Shown: one piece after another, positions 1 through 5,258 of the stretch
Position numbering within the stretch: the first letter of the stretch is position 1
Layout: every line of letters begins with the position of its first letter
Source of the DNA: JBFMHD01 sp040752395 [NCBI: Candidatus Hydrogenedentota bacterium]
Lineage (GTDB): Bacteria; JBFMHD01
Assembly (NCBI GenBank): GCA_040752395.1
Contig: JBFMHD010000194.1
Location: forward strand, 1-5,321
Direction of reading: 5' to 3'
DNA: 5,321 nucleotides
Made by a program: the position numbers and the translations under genes
Notes under the pieces: generated by a model
Told to the model about the DNA's origin: nothing
What the model saw: only the letters and a program-made list of their open reading frames with translations
The model's database searches: none

Positions 1-20
1 ACGGTCTGTTTGTTTGTTTC

Positions 21-35
21 GCACGCTATACGTGC
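21..35. repeat. Small perfect hairpin
   Basis: GCACG (21-25) and CGTGC (31-35) form a perfect 5-bp stem around a 5-base loop, CTATA. On the plus strand only TTTGT follows, and on the minus strand a GAAACAAAC stretch follows. It is therefore at best a weak terminator, for a plus-strand transcript entering from the left. Confidence 0.4.
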
Positions 36-41
36 TTTGTC

Positions 42-82
42 AGGTGGCTTCAACTTTACAGATTACTCCATAAGTTGCACCT
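42..82. repeat. Two-part inverted repeat (11 paired bases)
   Basis: AGGTG (42-46) pairs with CACCT (78-82), and CAACTT (51-56) pairs with AAGTTG (72-77). The result is 11 base pairs interrupted by a four-base one-sided bulge (GCTT, 47-50) and closed by a 15-base loop. It is the strongest structure in the left gene-free region. The stem lacks a following T run. A role as structured RNA is inference only. Confidence 0.4.
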
Positions 83-89
83 CAAACTA

Positions 90-113
90 AATCGTTTACA
101 GACTTTTACGATT
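90..113. repeat. Inverted repeat AATCGT/ACGATT
   Basis: AATCGT (90-95) and ACGATT (108-113) form a 6-bp stem with a 12-base spacer. It lies just past the 42-82 structure, so it may be part of the same folded region. An arm of this length can occur by chance in AT-rich DNA. Confidence 0.3.
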
Positions 114-178
114 ACTGACACCTTGCACTCAGTTAGATTTCAAAGAGCTTATCTTGGCACGCTTGAATCTTTTAATCT

Positions 179-688
179 TTATTTCCCACTTGACCCAAAA
201 CCTCGCTCCCCTCTTTCTGTTGGACTTAATAAAGGTACAATAACAGGTTCGAATCGTTCGTATCGCTGAACAATAAGCTGTGCGATTCTATCACCTTTTT
301 GTATCTGAAAATCTCTTTTATTATTGTTCATCAATACCACCTTAAGCTCGCCACGATAATCACTATCAATCACACCTGCAAGCGTATCAATTCCGTATTG
401 TGCAGAAAGCCCGCTCCGAGGCCAGATTAAACCAACACAACCTGGTGATATCTCAATTGAGATACCAGTTCTTACGGTATCATATGATTTTGCTTTTAAT
501 ACCTTCTTTTCGCAGGAATATACATCGAGCCCTGCCGAATGTCCTGATACCCGTGTAGGCAATTTAGAATTTTTGTCAATTATCTTTATTTTAAGTTTCT
601 TGTGTCCCAGAGTTCTCTGATGAAACTCATTTATCCTGCTTCTTACCTCTCGTTTCTTTTTTCTGATACTTCTCACTTTTTTTACCAC
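179..688 (-). CDS. dut: dUTP diphosphatase (dUTPase) with basic N-terminal extension
   Basis: Hydrolyses dUTP to dUMP and pyrophosphate, which keeps uracil out of DNA and supplies dUMP for thymidylate synthesis; a cytoplasmic homotrimer in this family. All five trimeric-dUTPase motifs are visible: AGLDVYS (52-58), PRSGLS (90-95), GVIDSDYRGE (105-114, with catalytic Asp108 and uracil-site Tyr111), GDRIAQLIV (132-140) and the flexible C-terminal RGERGFGSSG (159-168). The conserved fold starts only near Lys30. Residues 1-31 are therefore an unusual extension, with 13 Lys/Arg and just two acidic residues. The assigned start is a GTG at 688 with no clear ribosome site. A second in-frame GTG at 676 (codon 5) has a GAGTGG eight bases upstream and may be the true start. 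No ATG lies in frame before the core domain. The gene follows the purB stop by 27 bp, in the same reading frame, and is the last gene of the operon. Confidence 0.95.
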   Translation of the reverse strand: MVKKVRSIRKKKREVRSRINEFHQRTLGHKKLKIKIIDKNSKLPTRVSGHSAGLDVYSCEKKVLKAKSYDTVRTGISIEISPGCVGLIWPRSGLSAQYGIDTLAGVIDSDYRGELKVVLMNNNKRDFQIQKGDRIAQLIVQRYERFEPVIVPLLSPTERGERGFGSSGK

Positions 689-715
689 TCTAATTGATAA
701 ATTTTTAGTCTCTTT

Positions 716-2011
716 TTATTTTATCCCGAGACGTCTGTAGATAATATCGATATTTTTTAGAAACTTTTTAATATCTGTTAAACTATCAATCTCGCTATCG
801 GTCAAATATTTCTTAATCACAGGGTCATTCTTTAATACCTCATTAAAATCCAGTTGTTTTTTCATAGATTTAAAAGCGATTTTCTGAACGATCTCATACG
901 CTTTTTCTCGAGGGAACCCCTTATCAGTTAACGCAAGGAGTACAGCCTGAGTAAAAATCCGTCCTCTGGATTTTTCTAAATTTAATTTAAGATTATCTGT
1001 AAAAATTACTATGTCTTTTACCACTGCGGTGGTTTTATAAATAATGTAATCAAGCAGTATTAATGCATCCTGGAGTATAATCCTTTCAGATGATGAATGA
1101 GATATATCCCGTTCAAACCACAGAGCTACATTTGATAATTCAACATTTGCATAACCTTTGATAGTTCGTGCGAGTCCGCAGATACGTTCGCATATAACAG
1201 GATTACGTTTATGCGGCATCGCACTTGAACCCTTCTGTTTTTTACCAAAGGGTTCCTCTGCCTCGCTTATCTCGGTTATTTGCATCAATCGGATATTGAT
1301 AGCTATAAGCTCTATTGTAGCAGCAATAACCGCGATTTCGTTTAAAAGTTCTGCGTGTCTATCACGTTGTAAAATCTGGGTTGATATCTGTGCAGGTCTT
1401 AATCCTAATTTTTTACACACATATCGCTCTATGAATGGATCGATATTCGAATACGTTCCTACGGGTCCTGATATTTTACCAACTGAAATGATTTCTTTGC
1501 ATCGGCTTAGGCGCTCGATATTTCGGTTGTTTATTGAATACCAGTTAGCAAACCGAAGTCCCATGGTCATCGGTTCGGCATGAACCCCATGTGTCCGACC
1601 TATACATACAGCATCTTTATATTTTAATGCTTTTTCTTTAAGAACCTTATTTAATTCTTTCAAATTTTTTTCAATTATTCTTAATGCATCTATTAATATA
1701 AGCGACGTAGCAGTATCAATAATGTCAGATGACGTCATACCGATATGGATGTATTTTGATAAATCACCAACATAATAAGCAACAGATTCAAGAAACGCTA
1801 TAACGTCATGATTCGTTCGTTCTTCTATCTTCTGTATCTGTTTTACATTAAAATCCGCTAATCTTTCAATCTTTAAAAGATCTGATTTTTTGATTCTTCC
1901 AAGTTTTGACCATGCCTCACATACCAGCATCTCTATCTCAAGATACTTTTCAAATTTATTCTCTTCGCTGAATATCCTCCCCATCTCTTTCCGTGTATAA
2001 CGTTCTATCAT
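716..2011 (-). CDS. purB: Adenylosuccinate lyase
   Basis: Catalyses two fumarate-releasing steps of purine synthesis: SAICAR to AICAR, and adenylosuccinate to AMP. It belongs to the cytoplasmic, tetrameric fumarase/aspartase superfamily. At 431 residues it has the same length as the Bacillus subtilis enzyme as I recall it, and it aligns from the first residue (MIERYTRKEM) to the end (RRLGIK). Visible landmarks are NHDV with His68, GMTSSD (91-96), GRTHGVHAEP with catalytic His141 (138-147), VGKISGPVGTYSNIDPF (177-193), the superfamily signature GSSAMPHKRNP on the catalytic serine loop (261-271), and ERDISHSSSERI (300-311). Nothing catalytic is missing. The ATG overlaps the TGA of the upstream gene as ATGA (2008-2011). 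AAGGAG and AAGGAT sequences precede the start, so translation is probably both coupled and independently initiated. The dut gene follows 27 bp downstream. Confidence 0.97.
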   Translation of the reverse strand: MIERYTRKEMGRIFSEENKFEKYLEIEMLVCEAWSKLGRIKKSDLLKIERLADFNVKQIQKIEERTNHDVIAFLESVAYYVGDLSKYIHIGMTSSDIIDTATSLILIDALRIIEKNLKELNKVLKEKALKYKDAVCIGRTHGVHAEPMTMGLRFANWYSINNRNIERLSRCKEIISVGKISGPVGTYSNIDPFIERYVCKKLGLRPAQISTQILQRDRHAELLNEIAVIAATIELIAINIRLMQITEISEAEEPFGKKQKGSSAMPHKRNPVICERICGLARTIKGYANVELSNVALWFERDISHSSSERIILQDALILLDYIIYKTTAVVKDIVIFTDNLKLNLEKSRGRIFTQAVLLALTDKGFPREKAYEIVQKIAFKSMKKQLDFNEVLKNDPVIKKYLTDSEIDSLTDIKKFLKNIDIIYRRLGIK

Positions 2012-2814
2012 ATATCCTTAAACTCCTTTCTCTTTTTATTTATAAACTCTTTATTAATTCTTTCAGCCTCTGTCTCTATATTGTAAATATCTTTAACTCC
2101 GAGATCATCTAAAATAACCTTAAAATTAATAGTATTTCTGTCTTCTTTTTTTATAGCAGAAAGCAAAGCTGATTCATTAAATATTTTTTGAAACCCTGCA
2201 TTTATTGAGACAGCTATCACTTTATCTGCCGGGACTGTATCCGTCTTAATAGAAAAATCAATTCCAAGTAATTCGAATAACCCTTTCTCAATCTCCTCTG
2301 TCTCTTTATATATCTTTTTTGCCACATCAACCATCTTAATACAATAAAATATCTTTTCAGCTATAGTGTATATTTCAAAGTTAAATTCAGCGGTTTTGAT
2401 CTCTATCTCTCTTATTTTACTTAAATCTTCTTTTGTTGCTATAACAATATTACCGACTGTCTTTAATAAGAGTTTATCTTTCATCACATTCTCTTGTGGG
2501 AACTCAATAATGACTCTTCTTAAATACTCATAAGTTTTAGAATATTTGTTTTCATAAAAATAAGTTTTAGCTATATAATATAAACTCTCGTCTCGTAAAT
2601 CCGAAAATGACCTTTTATAAACTTTATCAAGTAATATGCGAGCCTGTCTGAACTCTTTTAATGGATAATGTGTTTCTATTGCTCTTGTATATAATTCTTT
2701 AGCTTCTTCATTTGAGATATAATGCGTATATGGCTTCTTATTTATATCAGTAAACCCACACACCATAGCCCTGAGGCCGATGTATAAAAGTAGAATAAAA
2801 GAGATTTTTTTCAT
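2008..2814 (-). CDS. Putative secreted TPR-repeat protein, function unknown
   Basis: A 268-residue protein I do not recognise as a named family. Residues 1-20 look like an export signal: MKK, then a hydrophobic run (ISFILLLYIGL), then AMVCGF. Cleavage by signal peptidase I near residue 20 is plausible. Cys19 is not in a good lipobox (AMVC), so a lipoprotein is less likely. Residues about 35-110 look like two helical TPR-type repeats. The second (about 76-107, with YYIAKTYFYENKYSKT and a closing FP) fits the TPR spacing well. The remainder (about 120-268) is Lys/Glu-rich, appears mixed helical, and ends in a highly charged tail. It probably serves as a periplasmic protein-protein scaffold. The start overlaps the upstream stop (ATGA, 2811-2814) with no good ribosome site, so translation is likely coupled. 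The stop overlaps the purB start in the same way. Confidence 0.7.
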   Translation of the reverse strand: MKKISFILLLYIGLRAMVCGFTDINKKPYTHYISNEEAKELYTRAIETHYPLKEFRQARILLDKVYKRSFSDLRDESLYYIAKTYFYENKYSKTYEYLRRVIIEFPQENVMKDKLLLKTVGNIVIATKEDLSKIREIEIKTAEFNFEIYTIAEKIFYCIKMVDVAKKIYKETEEIEKGLFELLGIDFSIKTDTVPADKVIAVSINAGFQKIFNESALLSAIKKEDRNTINFKVILDDLGVKDIYNIETEAERINKEFINKKRKEFKDI

Positions 2815-4148
2815 CTTGCTTCGTTAAGATATTCTTTAATCTTTTTCTCTGTGGTAACTAATATTTCGTCTCTGTCTAAATCTTTAATACTTTCACCATG
2901 TATTTTCTTTTCTCGTTTCACATCTCTTTCTTTAGAACTCTTTATTAGTTTTAAATAATCATTGAATATCTTTCCCTGTCTTGTGCCATCAACCACTTTT
3001 GAAACCATCTTTGCTATATCGTTATGTAATCTATCTTCAGCTTTCATAATAAAATAACATAACCTGATAAAAAATTTATAAGCATTGATGGCCTGGAACA
3101 AATTATCCTCACAAAGAAAATTTTTCCCTAACCCTGTATAATCCTCATCAGTATAAACCTTTTTTTTCGAAAAAGAACATAATCGTTTGTAAGCATTAAA
3201 TACTTCTCTTAATATCTCCTCGCGAAAAATAGACTTATACTCGCAGATATCCCGACTGCGTTTCTCAAACTTTATCTCGTTTCTTGCGATAATATATGCC
3301 CCATTATCTATTACCCACCCTGGTAGTATTTCATTATACGCGGGCGAAATTTTATTATATAAGAAAGAAGGAGAATTTATCAGAGAGAACGGCATCTCTA
3401 ATCTCTGCGGTAATAATGTTAAACCCGTTGCGATAATAGTGTAAGGTGCGTAAATAAAATTACAAGGATATTTTATATTAACACCGATACCGAAAAATAA
3501 TCCTTCACCCACATCACACTCCTGGTCAGGTGCTTTGCCGGTATGATTTGAACCTATCAATGCCCCGGCTCCAACGTTTCCCCTGCCCTCAAACCATCTT
3601 ACCGCGATAATAAGAGATTTATGATGAATCCCTGTTAGAGATCCTATCAGTGATGCCGTTATTTCAGCCTGCTCAACCACACTCCCTTTATCTATAAAAC
3701 TATTTTTAACTATTGCATAATGTTTAACCTCAGCATAAGAGTTTATCACACTCTCAATAATAATGGCACCTGTATCAATAATTGCATTATTCTTTATAAG
3801 GCTGTTTTTTATCGTAACATTATTACCGATATATGCATTATCCAGAATAGTAGAATTCTCTATAAATACGTTCCCATCTATCCTCACACCCTTCCCTATC
3901 CGACAATTCCTTATTATACCGCTGCCTGTAATAATAGTGCCATTATCAATGGACGTTTTCTGTTTTACAATACTCTTTTTTTGTATCGCATCTTTCTTGA
4001 TATCGCTAATCTCAGTATCCTCATAAACTTCCATCTCTCTGTGCATCTCATTACCCGCAAGAATTCTAACCGGCAGTCCGCAGCAGGTCTCTTCTTTGTC
4101 TTCTATAATAAAATTGCCTGATATCAAAACGTCTTTCTTATTTTTCAT
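2811..4148 (-). CDS. Left-handed beta-helix (hexapeptide repeat) protein, DUF4954-like
   Basis: A 445-residue soluble protein without signal peptide. Residues about 65-170 are successive hexapeptide-type turns (for example NCRIGKGVRIDG, STILDNAYIGNN, VTIKNSLIKNN), predicting a left-handed beta helix as in acyl- and nucleotidyl-sugar transferases. Residues 199-258 carry a block with SNHTGKAPDQE, GEGLFFGIGVNIKYP, APYTIIATGLTLLPQR and PFSLI. This block, with LPGWVI..NGAYIIARNE after it, matches my memory of DUF4954 proteins from Bacteroidota and spirochaetes, which are clearly longer. The helical insertion those proteins have before the beta helix seems shortened here (residues 27-65). Residues 300-445 are helical and charged. 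A sugar or acyl transferase activity is possible, but no catalytic residue can be named. The ATG has a weak GAGG four bases upstream. It lies 36 bp after the DUF47 gene and overlaps the next gene by ATGA. Confidence 0.75.
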   Translation of the reverse strand: MKNKKDVLISGNFIIEDKEETCCGLPVRILAGNEMHREMEVYEDTEISDIKKDAIQKKSIVKQKTSIDNGTIITGSGIIRNCRIGKGVRIDGNVFIENSTILDNAYIGNNVTIKNSLIKNNAIIDTGAIIIESVINSYAEVKHYAIVKNSFIDKGSVVEQAEITASLIGSLTGIHHKSLIIAVRWFEGRGNVGAGALIGSNHTGKAPDQECDVGEGLFFGIGVNIKYPCNFIYAPYTIIATGLTLLPQRLEMPFSLINSPSFLYNKISPAYNEILPGWVIDNGAYIIARNEIKFEKRSRDICEYKSIFREEILREVFNAYKRLCSFSKKKVYTDEDYTGLGKNFLCEDNLFQAINAYKFFIRLCYFIMKAEDRLHNDIAKMVSKVVDGTRQGKIFNDYLKLIKSSKERDVKREKKIHGESIKDLDRDEILVTTEKKIKEYLNEAR

Positions 4149-4184
4149 TTAGCCTCTTTTGGCAGGAACAAAAGCTAAACAAGC

Positions 4185-4571
4185 TCAGCTAGTCTTTACT
4201 ACAATGTCGCTTATAATATTAGCAGCTTCATTACAGCGGTCAGCAGCATTCGAAAGATGCCTGTAAACCTCTCGGTATTTTAATACAAAAATAACATCAG
4301 TGGAGTTAAAAAGTTCTGCAAGCGCTTCTCTATACCTGTGCTCAATAAAATTCTCAGCCTTTTTTGCTCTAACCACGTGTTCCTCAACTGCTTGTGGATT
4401 ATCATTTAAAAGAGTTATAGAACAAGTAATCTCTTTAGCAGCATTAGCAATCGCATTTATTATATCCTTAATAAAAATGTTTGGAATTATCTTGAAAAGT
4501 CGCACTTCTTCAACAGTAGATTTAGCGTAATCAATCATATCCTCGGTTTTTTCTGCATGCTCTTTTAGCAT
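4185..4571 (-). CDS. PhoU-like DUF47 protein, probably 5'-truncated
   Basis: The 128 residues match the C-terminal two thirds of PhoU-like DUF47 proteins, which usually sit beside Pit-type phosphate transporters and have a PhoU-like helical bundle. Recognisable parts are EDMIDYAKSTVEEVRLFKI (10-28), KKAENFIEHRYREALAELF (70-88) and EVYRHLSNAADRCNEAAN (101-118), the last being the family's C-terminal metal-site helix. Family members are about 200-215 residues, so roughly 70-80 N-terminal residues are absent, including the first PhoU-like metal-site helix. The frame stays open for 12 codons upstream of the ATG, reading SYSVFQRRDFFK. This resembles the family's P(V/L)DRxD helix start and is then closed by TAG at 4608-4610. 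The apparent ribosome site GAGGAGGGA lies inside those codons (AGG AGG). No pit gene is nearby. It could be a decaying remnant, or a short protein that has adopted this start. Confidence 0.72.
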   Translation of the reverse strand: MLKEHAEKTEDMIDYAKSTVEEVRLFKIIPNIFIKDIINAIANAAKEITCSITLLNDNPQAVEEHVVRAKKAENFIEHRYREALAELFNSTDVIFVLKYREVYRHLSNAADRCNEAANIISDIVVKTS

Positions 4572-4623
4572 CTTAAAAAAATCCCTCCTCTGAAAAACGC
4601 TGTAACTCTAATGATATCAAGTA

Positions 4624-4652
4624 GAAGCAAGAAGCAAGAGGCAAGAAGCAAG
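4624..4652. repeat. 7-bp tandem array (GARGCAA)x4
   Basis: Four head-to-tail 7-bp units: GAAGCAA at 4624, GAAGCAA at 4631, GAGGCAA at 4638 and GAAGCAA at 4645, followed by G. Only one position varies. The array begins 14 bases from the TAG that closes the DUF47 frame, at the point where the family's missing N-terminal coding sequence should continue. Confidence 0.85.
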
Positions 4653-4672
4653 ATAACGGAAGAAGTGAGAGG

Positions 4673-4684
4673 TATCAGGACAGG
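4673..4684. repeat. Direct repeat TATCAGGACAGG, copy 1
   Basis: An exact 12-bp match to 4886-4897. In addition, 4670-4680 (AGGTATCAGGA) is an exact 11-bp match to 4847-4857. The shared core TATCAGGA thus occurs three times within about 225 bases, outside any gene. Confidence 0.7.
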
Positions 4685-4702
4685 CTACAGGCTACGGGCT
4701 AC
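4682..4702. repeat. 7-bp tandem array (RGGCTAC)x3
   Basis: Three tandem 7-bp units: AGGCTAC at 4682, AGGCTAC at 4689 and GGGCTAC at 4696. The period equals that of the nearby GARGCAA array, but the unit sequence is unrelated. The last two copies also form the left arm and loop of the hairpin at 4688-4712. Confidence 0.8.
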
Positions 4703-4712
4703 CCGTAGTCTG
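4688..4712. repeat. Strong hairpin with CTACGGG/CCCGTAG core
   Basis: CTACGGG (4692-4698) and CCCGTAG (4702-4708) are perfect complements around a three-base loop. Outside a single G·T position (4691/4709), CAG (4688-4690) pairs with CTG (4710-4712), giving 11 pairs in all. Neither side has a T tract, so it is not an intrinsic terminator. The G·U can pair only in plus-strand RNA. Confidence 0.75.
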
Positions 4713-4726
4713 CAAATTGAGAGATA

Positions 4727-4741
4727 GTTGCTGTAAGCAAC
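4727..4741. repeat. Small hairpin GTTGCT/AGCAAC
   Basis: A perfect 6-bp stem, GTTGCT (4727-4732) with AGCAAC (4736-4741), and a GTA loop. It lies just downstream of the proposed leftward promoter, so it would be at the 5' end of that transcript. No T run follows on either strand. Confidence 0.5.
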
Positions 4742-4753
4742 CGTCAAAAATAC

Positions 4754-4782
4754 ATAGTGTCTTATCTTTAATATGGTGTCAA
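4754..4782 (-). promoter_or_regulatory. Possible sigma70-type promoter for the leftward operon
   Basis: On the minus strand a perfect TTGACA (-35) occupies 4782-4777. It is followed after 17 bases by CACTAT (4759-4754), a poor -10 with three of six consensus bases. Transcription would begin near 4747, about 175 bases ahead of the DUF47 ATG, and pass through the hairpins and 7-bp repeat arrays at 4624-4741. No better candidate was found closer to the genes. The call rests only on the -35 match and spacing. Confidence 0.3.
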
Positions 4783-4846
4783 TAAAATATTTTCCTTTTC
4801 AAAAACAAGAGACCCCATTTTTATTTATCATACATATCGCCTGGCC

Positions 4847-4857
4847 AGGTATCAGGA
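4847..4857. repeat. Direct repeat AGGTATCAGGA, copy 2
   Basis: Matches 4670-4680 over 11 bp. It overlaps the end of a 10-bp perfect palindrome, CCTGGCCAGG (4840-4849). CAGGTATC at 4846-4853 recurs at 4894-4901, 48 bases on. Confidence 0.65.
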
Positions 4858-4885
4858 GAACACGTGCCAGAAGGACAATACGAAC

Positions 4886-4897
4886 TATCAGGACAGG
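4886..4897. repeat. Direct repeat TATCAGGACAGG, copy 3
   Basis: An exact 12-bp match to 4673-4684, in the same orientation, within the locally G+C-rich block 4841-4910. Confidence 0.7.
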
Positions 4898-4955
4898 TAT
4901 CCCTTACTCTAACCCGTAAACTGTGTCGCCACTGGCGTTATATCTCACCTCTTTC

Positions 4956-4986
4956 GTAAACTGATATATGTCGTCGTATAGTTTAC
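4956..4986. repeat. Inverted repeat GTAAACT/AGTTTAC
   Basis: GTAAACT (4956-4962) pairs with AGTTTAC (4980-4986). After one bulged G (4963), ATA (4964-4966) pairs with TAT (4977-4979), leaving a 10-base loop. The left arm is part of CGTAAACTG (4955-4963), which also occurs as a direct repeat at 4915-4923. Confidence 0.6.
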
Positions 4987-4990
4987 TATC

Positions 4991-5025
4991 CTTAAGGTAT
5001 TACTTACCTGTTTTTATACCTTAAG
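4991..5025. repeat. 10-bp perfect inverted repeat CTTAAGGTAT/ATACCTTAAG
   Basis: Perfect arms at 4991-5000 and 5016-5025 with a 15-base loop. An alternative smaller stem, AGGTA (4995-4999) with TACCT (5005-5009), uses part of the same left arm and is followed on the plus strand by GTTTTT (5010-5015). The two pairings exclude each other. This could be a transposon-like remnant or a weak rightward attenuator; the sequence does not decide. Confidence 0.65.
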
Positions 5026-5090
5026 AAACGGGCTATTTATTCCGAATTGTGCTGAAGTCAAACATTTTGTGGACACTTTCAATAATGTTC

Positions 5091-5190
5091 CTATTAAAAT
5101 ACATATTATAGATATAATACATAATATATTCTCAACCATTTGAAATAAATAATTAAAAAACCGATAACTATAATTAAAAATATAATTTAA
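5091..5190. other. Extremely AT-rich tract
   Basis: Direct count gives 13 G or C in these 100 bases (87% A+T). It contains an AT inverted repeat, TATTATA (5104-5110) with TATAATA (5113-5119), and several TATAAT hexamers (5113-5118, 5169-5174, 5181-5186). TTGAAA (5140-5145) and GATAAC (5163-5168) lie 17 bases apart on the plus strand, a possible weak rightward promoter. Nothing else identifies an origin or regulatory site. Confidence 0.5.
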
Positions 5191-5258
5191 TAACTATACT
5201 TTAGCAGAAAATAAGTCAATGGATTTCATTTAAGCAGCCATTTTCAAGGTATTAAATA

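Larger units (their letters stand above)
1..178. other. Gene-free region downstream of dut with potential stem-loops
   Basis: No credible coding frame is present on either strand; the minus-strand frames after the dut stop are broken by stops. Reading the plus strand, successive inverted repeats can be paired by eye: 21-35, a two-part stem at 42-82, 90-113, and an imperfect one at about 136-169 (GATT-t-CAA-a-G against CTTGAATC). An imperfect direct repeat is also present (TTACAGATTACT at 57-68, TTACGATTACT at 106-116), and a short GTTT run occurs near the left edge. None of the stems is followed by a long T tract, so no standard terminator for the dut operon can be named. I recognise no known RNA family. 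It may be a 3' UTR, part of a structured RNA, or plain intergenic sequence. Confidence 0.45.

Noticed and set aside
75-269. 64-codon plus-strand open frame at the left edge
   Set aside because: It overlaps the end of the well-supported dut gene on the opposite strand, has no ribosome site, and resembles no family I know.
1158-1583. 141-codon plus-strand open frame
   Set aside because: It lies wholly antisense to purB, whose protein is conserved throughout; the frame is a shadow.
3720-4121. Plus-strand open frames, including a hydrophobic 87-codon one at 3763-4026
   Set aside because: Both are antisense to the beta-helix coding region. Regular hexapeptide codons produce long, Ile/Leu-rich opposite frames.
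4149-4184. AGCT-type inverted repeat followed by TTTTG as a terminator between the DUF47 and DUF4954-like genes
   Set aside because: The stem is only four to five pairs and the T run is short; 36 bp is an ordinary gap within an operon.
4300-4530. 76-codon plus-strand open frame
   Set aside because: Antisense to the DUF47 coding region, with no independent support.
4624-4702. Possible CRISPR array
   Set aside because: The units are 7 bp and directly adjacent, with no spacers, and no cas gene is in the window.
4815-4957. Open plus-strand frame through the G+C-rich block (about 50 codons)
   Set aside because: It has only an internal GTG as possible start, no ribosome site and no recognisable protein; its repeated GQVS segments simply reflect the DNA repeats.
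5069-5080. GTGGACACTTTC as an insertion-sequence end
   Set aside because: No inverted partner, target-site duplication or transposase could be found in the window; kept only as a remark.
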